Assembly: GCA_019802505.1 (NCBI GenBank)
Contig: JAFMOC010000003.1
Location: 2,762,001 to 2,826,000, forward strand
Reading direction: 5' to 3'
DNA length: 64,000 bases
Origin: Corydoras sp. C115
Lineage: Eukaryota > Chordata > Actinopteri > Siluriformes > Callichthyidae
In this document: one piece after another, positions 42,022-54,134 of the stretch
How positions within the stretch are numbered: position 1 is the stretch's first letter
Layout: every line of letters begins with the position of its first letter
The notes under the pieces: generated by a model
The model's database searches: none
Seen by the model: the letters and a program-made list of their open reading frames with translations, nothing else
What the model was told of the DNA's origin: nothing
Position numbers and translations under genes: made by a program

Positions 42022-42230
42022 TGAGATGATGAATTAGGCAATACTTCTTTCTGCAATGGTCCAGGATGCACCAACTTTTCCGACAAATAACACATATAAT
42101 GTTTTTAAGACATTTACAATTTAAAACCTCTACCCAGCTTCATATTACTCAGCAAAACAGATTTTCACTCTTTAATGTTTTAGTGGTAGTATTACTAGCC
42201 TTAGAATCAATAGCATTAGTAATATAGTAC

Positions 42231-42447
42231 CTGGTAAGGCAAGAAGAGACTGAAAGTCCCAGCAGTCATAGATGCCAGTGGAATCATCAGCACAGGATTT
42301 CCACAGGTTTTCAAAAATGTTGGAGGTAATGATGACATTGCCATAATCAGTGGACACTTTCCAAGTTCGATTGTGTAATGTAATAAATGCAGTCACACCT
42401 CCCAAAAAACCCAAAAACAGAGCCACAATCTGCATAGTTTCCTTCAT
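42231..42447 (-). CDS. Alternative or orphan first exon of a claudin-10-like gene
   Basis: A single exon encoding a complete claudin N-terminal block: MKETMQIVALFLGFLGG, WKVSTDYGNVIIT and IFENLWKSC...DC (ECL1 signature), then LLALPG and a GTACTAT donor in phase 1. It is 217 bases, exactly the length of exon 1 of the paralogue at 51804-52020. No exons 2-5 follow before the next first exon at 41714. The phase fits exon 2 at 40190. Human claudin-10 uses two alternative first exons, so this is probably an alternative promoter and first exon of the same gene; a relic of a tandem duplication is the other reading. It would inherit the exon 2 frameshift. Confidence 0.65.
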
Positions 42448-42507
42448 GATCTCTAACTGTACCTGTCCTTAAGATCCTGCTCTGCTCAAAGGTGCTCTGT
42501 GCATGAA

Positions 42508-43315
<808 letters not shown>

Positions 43316-43512
43316 GGGTTGCCATGTTCTTTCCGTGTGGATTTTCTTCGGGTTCTGCAGTTTCCTCCCACAGTCAAAAAGGATCATGGATTCAAGGTAA
43401 ATTGGCTGTTCTAAATTGTCCTTTTTGGTGTGTGTGAGTGAGTGAGTGTGTGCCCAGCAATAGACTGGTAGTGTATCTGCCGATCACTTGAAACGTTCTC
43501 CCCTGGATAGAG
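43316..43512 (+). repeat. Diverged DANA-like SINE fragment
   Basis: Body traces (TTTCCTCCCACAGTC, GTGTGTGCCCAGCAATAGA, ACGTTCTCCCCTGGATA); no intact head or tail. Confidence 0.7.
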
Positions 43513-43569
43513 AAATAATTTTGTTGCTTTATTGTTTTGCATTTTAGTGACATTAGTTAATTGTAGTGT

Positions 43570-43915
43570 GCGGCACGGTGGCTTAGTGGTTAGCACGTTT
43601 GCCTATCAGCACTAGGGGGATTCCCGGTTCGAATCCCCATCTGGGTGGAGTTTCCATGTTCTCCCCGTTTCTGCGTGGGTTTCCTCCGGGTTCTCCGGTT
43701 TCCTCCCACAGTCCAAAAACATGGATCAAGTCAATTGAGTTCTCCAAATTGCCCCATTTAGAGTGTGTCTGTGTGAGTGAGTGTGTGCCCAGTGATAGAT
43801 TGGCGCCCTGTCCTGGGTGTATCTGCCCAGCGCCTGAAACGTTCTCCCCTGGATAGGCATGGGGAACCCCACCGCGACCCTAATAGAGGATAAAGTGGAA
43901 GATAATGAATGAATG
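43570..43915 (+). repeat. DANA-like SINE with 15-bp target duplication
   Basis: Flanked by AGTTAATTGTAGTGT at 43555-43569 and 43916-43930, the longest perfect duplication found in the window. The body is close to consensus, so the insertion is young. Confidence 0.93.
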
Positions 43916-43930
43916 AGTTAATTGTAGTGT

Positions 43931-45115
43931 CATTAGGGGAGCTAGAGCCTTTTACAAGACTGACTGGGAAAAAAGGGAAGAAATCAAACTCACAACTTTC
44001 TTTTTTGAGGCATCAGCATTATTCCTTATTATGATTAGCATTTATAAAGTGACTAATATGTTTTCTCCAACCAACAATATACCTGCAAGTATTTAAACAT
44101 TTCAAGCTCAAACATTCCGAAACCATTTCTGCTTTTTATTATTTGCTTATTTTGTTTTAAACAATAACTTAATCATACACTAGTTATCTACTTCTACACA
44201 TTTAACATTAATTGCATGCAATGAATGGCTGACCTGTGCATGAACAATGGCTTTAAGAGATGGAGTTAAATAAAGACAAGGCTGTGTACATGTGCTAACT
44301 AATCAAGAGACTTCTGTACCAACAAGCAATGAGTGAATCATTGATGATCTGCATCGGTTTACAGATAATTAAGGATTTGTACAAAACCTGTTTAAAGTGA
44401 GGTGCTAATCTTTAAGCATGCTGAGTGTTGAGCAGAACTCATAACAGGGTTTTTTTTTTTGTTTTGTTTTTTTGCAGTGGGAATCATACCGTGGGAAGTT
44501 CTAGCACCTGCTCATAACAGCCAATTGGGGGCTTAGTCTGGATAGTTTTATGTTACAGTTTTGCTGCTTTCATTCAACTTCACCTGTGTGAATTAATATC
44601 TAGACACACAATATCACACTAGACACACACTGGACCAGAAGCTCGAATGCTTGAATCTTAGAACTGGCAAGATGTTAAACTGCAGAAGCACTTAATAAAA
44701 ATATACCCATTACATACTTACATTTATCATGTCATAGCTGAAATATAAAGCCTCTCTTACAAACACAGGGTTCACACAAATATATTGTACCCCTCCCATA
44801 TGTGTAACATCATTGTTATGTGACAAAAGAATTCTTTTTTCTTTAGTAAAAGTGAACCGTGCTGTACAAGCAGGATTGTTTACACTGATATCTTTTTATC
44901 TGTGGTTTTGTATAAATGTGTAAAGCATTAGGTTATTTGAAGCTGGTGGATGTGAAAAAGCTTCACCCTGCCCTCTGTTACACAAAACATCTTATTTCAT
45001 GTGAATAGGTTTCGTGTGAAACCCCAGAGACACCATGTTCCTGGAACTGAAACCTTATTATGATTATTAATTCATTTTCTTTAATTTATTAATAATATTG
45101 TGGTAATAACAATTT
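43931..45115. other. Spacer without recognised gene
   Basis: AT-rich intergenic sequence; no exon or repeat recognised apart from short homopolymers. Confidence 0.45.
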
Positions 45116-45159
45116 ACATACATTTACATTTAGTCATTTAGCAGACGCTTTTATCCAAG
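45116..45159 (-). repeat. Second-family SINE/LINE tail fragment
   Basis: ACATTTAGTCATTTAGCAGA then CGCTTTTATCCAAG; cut off exactly where the large inverted repeat begins, so the inverted repeat probably interrupted it. Confidence 0.6.
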
Positions 45160-45160
45160 T

Positions 45161-46434
45161 GCTAAAATATGTCAGAACATTTATAGAAATAGGGATTGTA
45201 TTTTAAAACATTTGTTTTATTGCCTTAATTTCTTTTAGAATAAAAATAGTTCTCATTTTGGGTATATATTTTCCTAAGTATTTTAATTAAACTATTATGT
45301 TGGAACAATGAACATCCTCATATAAGGCCAAAATCTCTTTTAAATATGTCTTATAAACTTTAAACATTAAAACTGCTATATAGAACACACTTTTTGTTTT
45401 TTTGTTTTATCTATGAATAAATATTGATGTGTCAGCTGCCATAAGCATAAGACAAAATAATGATGTCAATAATGACAAAAGTAAAAAATACGATAATTTT
45501 ACTTCCTCACATTTAATCTGGTGGAAAATACCTCTTAGTGCAACATTCTTTTTTTATTTTCATACTCTCTTTTGCATTCCATTTTTTGATCTGTTAAGAA
45601 TACAAGTAAAATCTTTGTGGGTCCATTGTGATTGTTGAAGGTGATATAAAAATATACTATATACTAAATAGCTATTGTTTGCTGAATAACCAATAAATGC
45701 TAATATAATGTTGTGATCAAGTTTTTAAAAAGTAATGAATCTATTTAACACCAATGATTTCCATCAGTATTCTTAAAAAAAAAGACTGTGCTGGCCAAGA
45801 TTAAATAGTTTATTGTAATATGCACAGAGAAACATTCAGTTGCACTGTACAATAAAATTTTTACTCTGCACTACCTTTTAGACTAGTTGCTAAAGAGAAG
45901 GAAAGATAAGGACTCCATATATAATAAACTTGTTTATTCAAATGAGGATCTTGACTGCTTGCAAATGATGAATAGAAAACACAATCTATATTAATGATAA
46001 AGTATAAAGTTATTTTTTTATTAATATCATAAGGGCCTGATGTTGTGTGTCTTTTGTTTATTAACACATCACTTCATTCTAAAAGAGGAAGTAAAATGAT
46101 CGTATTTTTTACTTTTGTCATTATTGACATCATTATTTTGTCTTATGCTTATGGCAGCTGACATATCAATATTTATTCATAGAAAAAAACAAAAAACAAA
46201 AAGTGTATTCTATATAGCAGTTTTAATGTCTAAAGTTTATAAGACATATTTAAAAGAGATTTTGGCTTTATATGAGGATGTTCATTGTTCCAACATAATA
46301 GTTTAATTAAAATACTTAGAAAAGATATACCCAAAATGAGAACTATTTTTATTTTAAAAGAAATGAAGGCAATAAAACATATGTTTTAAAATACAATCCC
46401 TATTTCTATAAATGTTCTGACATTTTCTATTAGC
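45161..46434. repeat. Large inverted repeat with ~350-bp arms
   Basis: The left arm 45161-45508 and right arm 46085-46434 are reverse complements along their whole length with scattered mismatches and small indels. For example GTCAATAATGACAAAAGTAA on the left answers TTACTTTTGTCATTATTGAC on the right. The loop is 576 bases of AT-rich sequence (45509-46084). The outer ends read GCTAA on the left and TTAGC on the right. No transposase-like frame and no clear target duplication were seen. It is probably a foldback-type or long-TIR non-autonomous DNA element, or an inverted duplication. Confidence 0.8.
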
Positions 46435-48650
46435 AATACAATTATTTGTTATCTCACTTGAAGGGCGGCACTTGAATCAAACAAAATGACAAACAATGTT
46501 TTCAATTACATTAAATATAAACAAATTTCGAAAATACATATTCAGAATGTTGGACTAAGCCAAGTATTGTTTAGAACAGTTTTGTCTTACATATGACATA
46601 TTCTTCAATTTAAAAAATGTGCAAAGTAAATTGTCTTAAAATTAATTATACATACAAATAAATTATATGATTATACATTAAAACAAAAAATGTTAAAACC
46701 ATTATACTTAAATTGTTGTATGAAAATAAAATCATACATTACTGTTTAGTAAAAATAGATGTATAAATGTGGTTATAAATAATTATTTCCAACAGGCTAA
46801 TTCTAAGAAAGCAATTTGAAAAAGAAGATGTCTTAATATAGTATTAATATAATGTTTGTTTAATATGATGTCTCTTATTACTTACAGCAACTTCCTTTAG
46901 GTCAAACATACTAAATATGTAATAATCTATAGCATGTTTTGACCAAAAACCAACACAGGACAAAAAAATTGGCACACTGGCTTTTTTCCACAATCAGCTC
47001 CATTGCTCTTTGAACTTTCTCATTCTCTCCTTTCTCTGTCAGAGGAAGTTACATTTTCATGTTATCATCTTTTTATTGGCTGTTAACTCAAGCACTTCAA
47101 TAGATTAAAGTCTTTTACTGCATCAAATAAATTGACTTGTTTTGACCTATAAATTTGATTGAAGTTACTAAAGATTAAAGCAGTTTTTTTTTATATAAAA
47201 TGTATTAGCAGCATGGTAAACAAACAATTTTATTGGTCTAAACAAACAAAATTATAAATATATTAACCAGAAATATAATACATTTCAGAGTAAGATCTGT
47301 CATTTCCATTTGAATTTAACCTTTAATGCTATTTTGGTGCCATTGGTTTTCAAAAAAGATTTAAAGATTATTTAAAGATAATTTTAAATAAAAAAGACTC
47401 AATAAAAACTGCTATAGATAAAATAGAGAAAGAGTTAATTAATAGTATAAAATTAGTAAGATGGACTGCTAAGCAGGTGATGAGTTAATGATAAGCAGGT
47501 GATAACTTAAACAAGATATACATGATAAACAAGATATACATGAATTAAAGAAGGCAGTGGTATATAATAAATATTTTTAATACACAACCAGTTAACAAAA
47601 ACAGAGATAAACACAGTTTTGGTGAATTTCCTAATAGTGGGACAATAAAGATATAGTTTTAGTGGCAGTAAACATAACGGAGTGAGCTCATGTAAACATA
47701 CATTGGTTAAATTCAGCATTTTTTTGCTTTGTTTGCTTGGTTGTTTGTTAGTCTTTTTAGTATTAATTCACTGTATTACAAAAACCGAAAGCCATTGTAT
47801 TCTGTAATTGTATTCTGTTTTCTTCTACTGTAATGTAAAATAGATTTTGTGACTGTAATAATAATGTATGTCTCCACAACTTCTATAAACAAACAGATAA
47901 CCTAAGATGACAAAAAATGAAAACACCAGAAAACATAATATATAATGTTTTTTCTCAAAAGTAAACCATCCATTAGAAATCACCTAAGGTAAAATAAATA
48001 TAACTTCCAACTTTAACAATCATTAACAGAGTACCTGCCAGTGGGACGTTACTTATCAAATACACAAATTTTATTACCTGTATAAAAGCATACTTTGGGC
48101 TGTTCTGCTCACAGGTTTTATATTGTTTGTGCATTGTTTAAATAAGAAAATACTTCAGGCATCACAATCATAAGAAGAAATTGTTGCTGCTTTTTAGGGC
48201 TATGACAGTTATACCTTGTGATTCACCCTATAACAACCCTTTTGTTGAGAAATATTTCCAAATTGAGTACCTCTAAAACATTTGCCAAGCCCAGGACCTT
48301 GTAAGCACTGTAATTATTTATGTTCTTAACAGCACAATCAGGAAGCCGAAAAAAAGTCTTTCATCATTCTTCTTTTAAACATGACTATAGCAGCATAAAC
48401 TAATTGCATCTGAACAAACAATAAATGTTAAATATACCTTGAGCAGATGAAAGTGAGGTAGAGCTGTTGGGTCATTATTCACAGCAGAAACCAAACACAA
48501 TGAATCACAACACACACCTCGTACCAACCATCATCCATTATAAAAAATATTGATATGAAGCAGTAGCCGTTTGACTCTGAATCAGAGTTACTTTAACTGC
48601 AAAATCATCTTCACAGACTAGGGGTTTGTATTGTTCACATTGAATCCAGA
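46435..48650. other. AT-rich spacer
   Basis: No recognised gene. GAAGGGCGGCACTTGAATC near 46460 only superficially resembles a SINE head. Confidence 0.45.
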
Positions 48651-48653
48651 GTT

Positions 48654-51600
48654 TTAAACATATGTGCTTTGTTTGCTCTGACTCGAAGGCATTCTGGATG
48701 GTGAGAGTCTGATGAGTCTGGTGGAAGCTTTTGAACCACGAGGACTGAGAGAGAAAAATAGAATAGTTCAATAGTTCAAAAATAGTTTTTGTGAAAAGCA
48801 ATATAAATTCTGTATAAATGATATTTAGACATTAACTACAGAAATTTTTTTTATGCATTTTTGTTTGTGGTGAAAATTGGAGCTTAACACTGCAGTCATT
48901 AAAGTGGAGCTGGCACAGGATACATTTCTAAATATACATTTATGCTTAATAAAATAAAGGAAGAATTATGTGACTCTATAGCACTCCATGATCACCACTG
49001 GATAAGTAAAATTAGTAGACCATGTGATGGTTTTTATAGTAACATTTGACACTTGAATCAGTGTGAACCATATAATATGTGCCATGAAATTAATAAAATT
49101 GATTAACCTAATTTTAGTAACTTAGTCTAATTTAGGGCTTACGTTACTCGAATAATCCGCTGAACCCTATATAAGACACAACGCACAAAATCCAGAACAA
49201 GAGCTACCAAGTGATAAATAATCTGATACATGGAAGTGAGTAATAACTAAATGGTAACACAAAAGAAAAGAAACTTACAGCTTTGTCTGAATTCTGTTGT
49301 TTCCACAAGAGCACAGTAAGCAGCAGCCACCTGTTAGTGCAAACATTGCCGAACTCCAGCCAATATACAAACCCAGGCCAATCTCATACCTTCACATGCA
49401 AACACATTAAGTCACACAACAGCAAATGATTTTCAGACTATATGTAACCATGTATCTGCAGCACATGGCCTTACTTGATTCCAGGATATAGCAGGTCGTA
49501 GAACTGGTGTATGATGGATGAGGCATACCAGGACACTGCAACAGTAATACAAAGTCCTGCAACAATAATAATTCACTCACTAATTAATCACAAATGTCTC
49601 ATTAACTTTAGTTAAAAGAATAGAGATATAATTACTGTCTAATTACTGTCTAATTAAGGACAGTATTGACATTATTAAACACAAACATGCTTAGTCATGG
49701 CGGCACGGTGGCTTAGAATTTAGCACGTTCGCCTCTCAGCTCTAGGGATTCCCGGTTCGAATCCCCATCTGGGTGGAGTTTCCATGTTCTCCCCGTGTCC
49801 CCGGAGAACCCGGTTCCTCCGGGTTCTCCAGTTTCCTCCCACAGTCCAAAAACATGGATCAAGTCAATTGAATTCTCAAAATTGCCCCATATAGAGTGTG
49901 TCTGTGTGAGTGAGTGTGTGCCCAGCGATGGATTGGCGCCCTGTCCTGGGTCTATCTGCCCAACACCCGAGACGTTCTTCCCTGGATGGGCATGGGGAAC
50001 CCCACCGCGACCCTAATAGAGGATAAAGCGGGAGATAATGAATGAATGCTTAGTCATAGGTGTACATCTGCTGTCACATCATCAAAAACAAACAAACACA
50101 ATTTGAGGCAAATTGCAGCTACAATATCTGCAGTTTAAATATATTATAAATTATCAACTAAACACAGTCGAACAGCCAACTGTAATGTCTTAATATTTCC
50201 AGGGTGTAGTAAAAACACTGTATTGGCAGGCATCGAAAAAATAAACACCAAATGAAATACAGTGAGTTCACACAGCTTACCTTAGGAAATTCTGCACTGA
50301 AGCATTGTGCACTAGAGTATACTTTTACATGTTGATAGAAATTACTTTAAGATGGTAACAAAGCTAAATGCAAATTATAACTAAAATCTGTGCTTAAAAA
50401 AAAGTTTATCGCTGTAACACAATATAAAGATTTGGATGGTTTTAAAATCACAGAATAGCACATTCAATACATACATACCTTTCAGAGCCAAACATAGATA
50501 GAAGTTGTTTTGTTAAGAAAATGCAAAAAAGCAAATCTACAAGAGGAGTGATTTTTTTTCCCAAATTGTCGAGTATATGTTTAATTGATTGTGATAACTT
50601 GAATGTTCTTATACATTCTGTATATGAAAAAAATAATCCAAGTATAAATATATTGGATTAGGGCTTGGTATTAAATTATTTGCATTGGAGCAATAAAGAA
50701 CTCGCTTGGGGCAGCCCTCATTTATCATGTATAGTTTAGTTTTAGTTGTTTTCAGTTATTGCAACAAGTGCCTTAACTTTACGGTATCCATAAGCTATAA
50801 ATTATGTTAAAATATGCAATGTAGTTATGATTTAAACATTTTGATCTCATTAAATCTCAGCTAGTGTAGGCATTTTACCTTGCAGGATGAAGAAGATTCC
50901 TCCAAGAAATGCTATTCGACCTTTCAGGAGATAGTTTTCTCCTCCTATTCTGGAACATTGCATTCCCACTAGAGTGAAGATAAGACCCAGGGCCCCCAAC
51001 ACAATGGCAGAAATCATAAGGGCACGACACACCTGGATATAACCTACAAACACACAGACTGTTAAATAGGGTACAAGCACCAAAAGGAGGTCATTCGTTT
51101 TGGTTATGTGTCATATGATTGGTAACAAATATACATGCTCATCACCATTTTACACAATATATAGTTTTCATAAATTTATTTTTTGAACTTTTAATAGCTT
51201 AAACAGTATTGTATTCACAATTTATGTTATTACTCAGAGGAAAGAAAAATAAAAAAAAAACTAATATTATTTTCTCTGTAGTTTCTCCTTAGACAATAAA
51301 AATATCAAATGGATTTTAACACAATTCTCCTGCTGCTCAGATGTGTGGGTTGAGATAAAAAACAAAAGAAATCTTGTGTCTCCTCATGAGTTTTGGTAGA
51401 GATCTCAATGAAGTCTCACATTGTGCTAATAATTTGCCAAAATAGTTAACTTATTTACTAAAGATAGGAGTCTTAATATTGACACTATAACTTTTCATAC
51501 AATTGTACAGTACAGTTAAATGAACTCAAAATGAGATGTAAAGTTCAAAAAAGGTAGGAATTAATTTAAGTTAACTGGAATATTTAATTACAAACGATGA

Positions 51601-52020
51601 TTTAATTCTTGTTCCATAATTTCCAGCACATATTGTTTTTTAAAGATCCAGAATAAAATAAAAAGTAGTGCATTTGTAATTGTAAAGGCAACATTTGTTA
51701 ATATTTGTAAATACAGTATTGTTGATACATGCATCTTTCTAATTTATAGTATATGTAAACTGACCACGTGTGTGCGGTGTGCATGTGTGTGTGTGTGAGA
51801 TACCTGGTAAAGCAAATAATGAAGGGAAGTACCAGCAGTTGTAATGTCCAGCTGTGTCATCAGCACAGGACATCCACAGGTTCTCATAAATGTCTGGAGC
51901 AAGTACAATACTCTCATCATCAGTTGACACTTTCCACGAGCTCACTTGAAGTGAGATGACAGTACACACACACCCCAAAAAGCCCAAACACAAGCCACAC
52001 ACTTGCACTACACCCTTCAT
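48654..52020 (-). CDS. Claudin-10-like tight-junction protein, intact
   Basis: Exons on the complement: 51804-52020, 50879-51043, 49475-49556, 49279-49389, 48654-48744 (666 nt, 221 aa). Claudins line the paracellular pathway; the claudin-10 group forms ion-selective pores in osmoregulatory epithelia. Exon 1: MKGVVQVCGLCLGFLG (TM1), then ECL1 with WKVSTDDESIVLAPDIYENL, WMSC and NC. Exon 2: GYIQVCRALMISAIVLGALG (TM2), RIGGEN loop and GIFFILQG (TM3). Exon 3: VSWYASSIIHQFYDLLYPG (ECL2). Exon 4: YEIGLGLYIGWSSAMFALTG (TM4) and a Cys-rich end. Exon 5: a basic tail ending STYV, a PDZ-binding motif. The five-exon layout matches claudin-10. An in-frame ATG at 52059 was rejected because the claudin N-terminus is short. 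(CA)n lies directly after the exon 1 donor. Confidence 0.92.
49699..50045 (+). repeat. DANA-like SINE with 12-bp target duplication
   Basis: Flanked by ATGCTTAGTCAT at 49687-49698 and 50046-50057; in the claudin intron between exons 2 and 3, antisense to the gene. Confidence 0.92.
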
Positions 52021-54123
52021 CCTGATAAGGACAGACTGCTTTACCTCAGACCGAAACACACAATTTATATATGAGAAGAGAAATTCACTCTGCTTAAATT
52101 AGTGTGTGGGTGTGTGTTGTACAGGGTGTGTTTTCATTATAATATACTTCTACCCCATATCAAGACAGGTCATAAACCATAAAGTTTGACCTGCATTGCA
52201 CCACTGTGCACACATACTATGAGGCCATGATTCACACATGTACTCTCACACACTAACAAACTCTCATACAACCACTATCACACTCTCTCTCACACACAAA
52301 GTGTCAAATTCACACACATAATCAGCCTCTCACAAACATCAAACTCATCTTCTTATAAAGAAGGGTGAAAGTCTAAGTGTGTGTTTGTGTGTGTGCTCCC
52401 AATAAAGATCCACATGGTAACTTCGATTACCACATTTGAAAGACTTTTTCTTCGGGATACTGCAGAGGTTCATATACCATTTATAACCACCAAGAAGCAG
52501 CTCAAGATGTCTCACCACCTCTATATTGGTGTTTTTTTTTTTCTCAGTTAAAAAAAGTTTCTTTTTTTAGAGAGAAGAAACCAAATACGTGTAAATTACT
52601 ATGTTTACACTGGAAATTTCATCACAAGCTCAGGAAAAACCTGGCCAAGATGGGGTAAATACTATTCTACCATGTCAAACACAATATAAAACTTACTTAA
52701 ACATACTATAACTTTTTCGCACGCTGTCAAACTCGAGCACACATGCTATGATATCGCTTACACACACAATCATACTCTCTCTTATGTAATATTAAAGTTC
52801 AACACACTCACTAACATACTCTCACACTGAATATTAAATTTACTCTTACACACTATGATACTAGCACACATGATATCAAACTCAACATACAATTTCACAC
52901 AAAATTGTACTTTTACATATACAATATTAAACTCACGCACTCTCACTCAAACACTGTCACATCTCTATCTCTATCAATTCTATTACATATAATATTAAAC
53001 TAGTACATATATGCAACCATACTCTCTTACATACAATCTAGAACTTATTACATAGTATCTCACTTTCTTATACACAATATCAAATTTATAAACACTATCA
53101 AACATTCAAACATTATTAAACTCACACCATTCTGTCATAAAACCATAAAATATTATAATAATAGTGCATGAAGATAAGAATAGTTGTTAGTGTGCGAGAG
53201 TTTAATTATGGAATGAAATGGAAATAATAATAAATAATCTATTCCTGTGAGGAAATGTGCTGAATCTTTATAGCTGGACCTTCGAGTGTGTTAGGAAATG
53301 AGTGGCACTTTGTCTGGAGCAATCCTTAATGTGAACCAAATGATAAGACCATATTATCAAACTTAGCCAACAAAAGTTGTACTTCAAGGATAAGGTCAAG
53401 GTGTTTAGTCTGATCTGTCTGTATAAAGGACTGTCAGTAAGTTTATTTTACTGGCCAACCATTTTTATTTTATTTTTTAATATACCTACATAAGTTAAGC
53501 TGAGCACAAATAAAATGTCTGATTGTCTAAATTTTATAGAAACGTTGAGAAACACAAATGTTACTGTTTATAACATTAAAATCTTAATGTTAAAAGGAGT
53601 TAAATGTTTTTGCTGCTGATTTCATTTGTATTTAACATCTAGTGTATCTCATATTAGTGTCCAGCATTGATTGTTATTAATGATGTTCCTTAATCTTGAC
53701 ATTATTTATAGCACAACATTCTCCCTACTTGTTCATTTCTATCACCAAAGGTCATGGGCTCTGTGATGTGCATGTCAGTCTGTCCATAGTGCTTTTGCTC
53801 TATTGTAAGTGTCATGGAAAATTAATAAATGAACCTTCTGCAAAAACAAAACAAAAAAAACACTGTGATTAATTCAAGCCTTTACCTCTTTTGGCTTTAC
53901 TTTAGTCCTTATTATCAACTTTATTGTAAGACTAAAGACTACCCCCCCACCCCGATGGAAAAGTGAAGACGACAAAAACGACAACGAGCAATTTTTTTTA
54001 AAAAATCCATGTGAATTTAAGAAATAAAAGCAAAAACAGGAGTCTGCAAAAAAGGAGTAACTATAGATACTTAAGACACATCAAATAAAACAGGGTTTTG
54101 AACTTTTAGCAGTATCTAGTTGC
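52021..54123. repeat. Spacer with cryptic CACTCTCACACTATCAAACTC-type repeats
   Basis: At 52225-52345 and 52715-53125 words such as CACACACTA, ATCAAACTC, ACATACT and CTCTCACAC recur at roughly 20-30 base spacing on a C/A/T-only strand. They read as a degenerate minisatellite. The remainder is AT-rich with no gene. Confidence 0.5.
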
Positions 54124-54134
54124 AATTTAAACTT

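Noticed and set aside
43570..43640. tRNA-like A-box and B-box sequences at SINE heads
   Set aside because: They cannot fold into a full tRNA with an acceptor stem and are followed by the SINE body; they are internal pol III promoters of retroelements.
45429..46306. Several 60-70 codon frames in the inverted repeat
   Set aside because: They are mirror images of each other caused by the two arms and lack any recognisable domain.
52021..52059. Upstream in-frame ATG extending the claudin N-terminus by 13 residues
   Set aside because: The extension (FRSEVKQSVLIR) is charged and precedes TM1; claudins start only a few residues before TM1, so 52020 is preferred.
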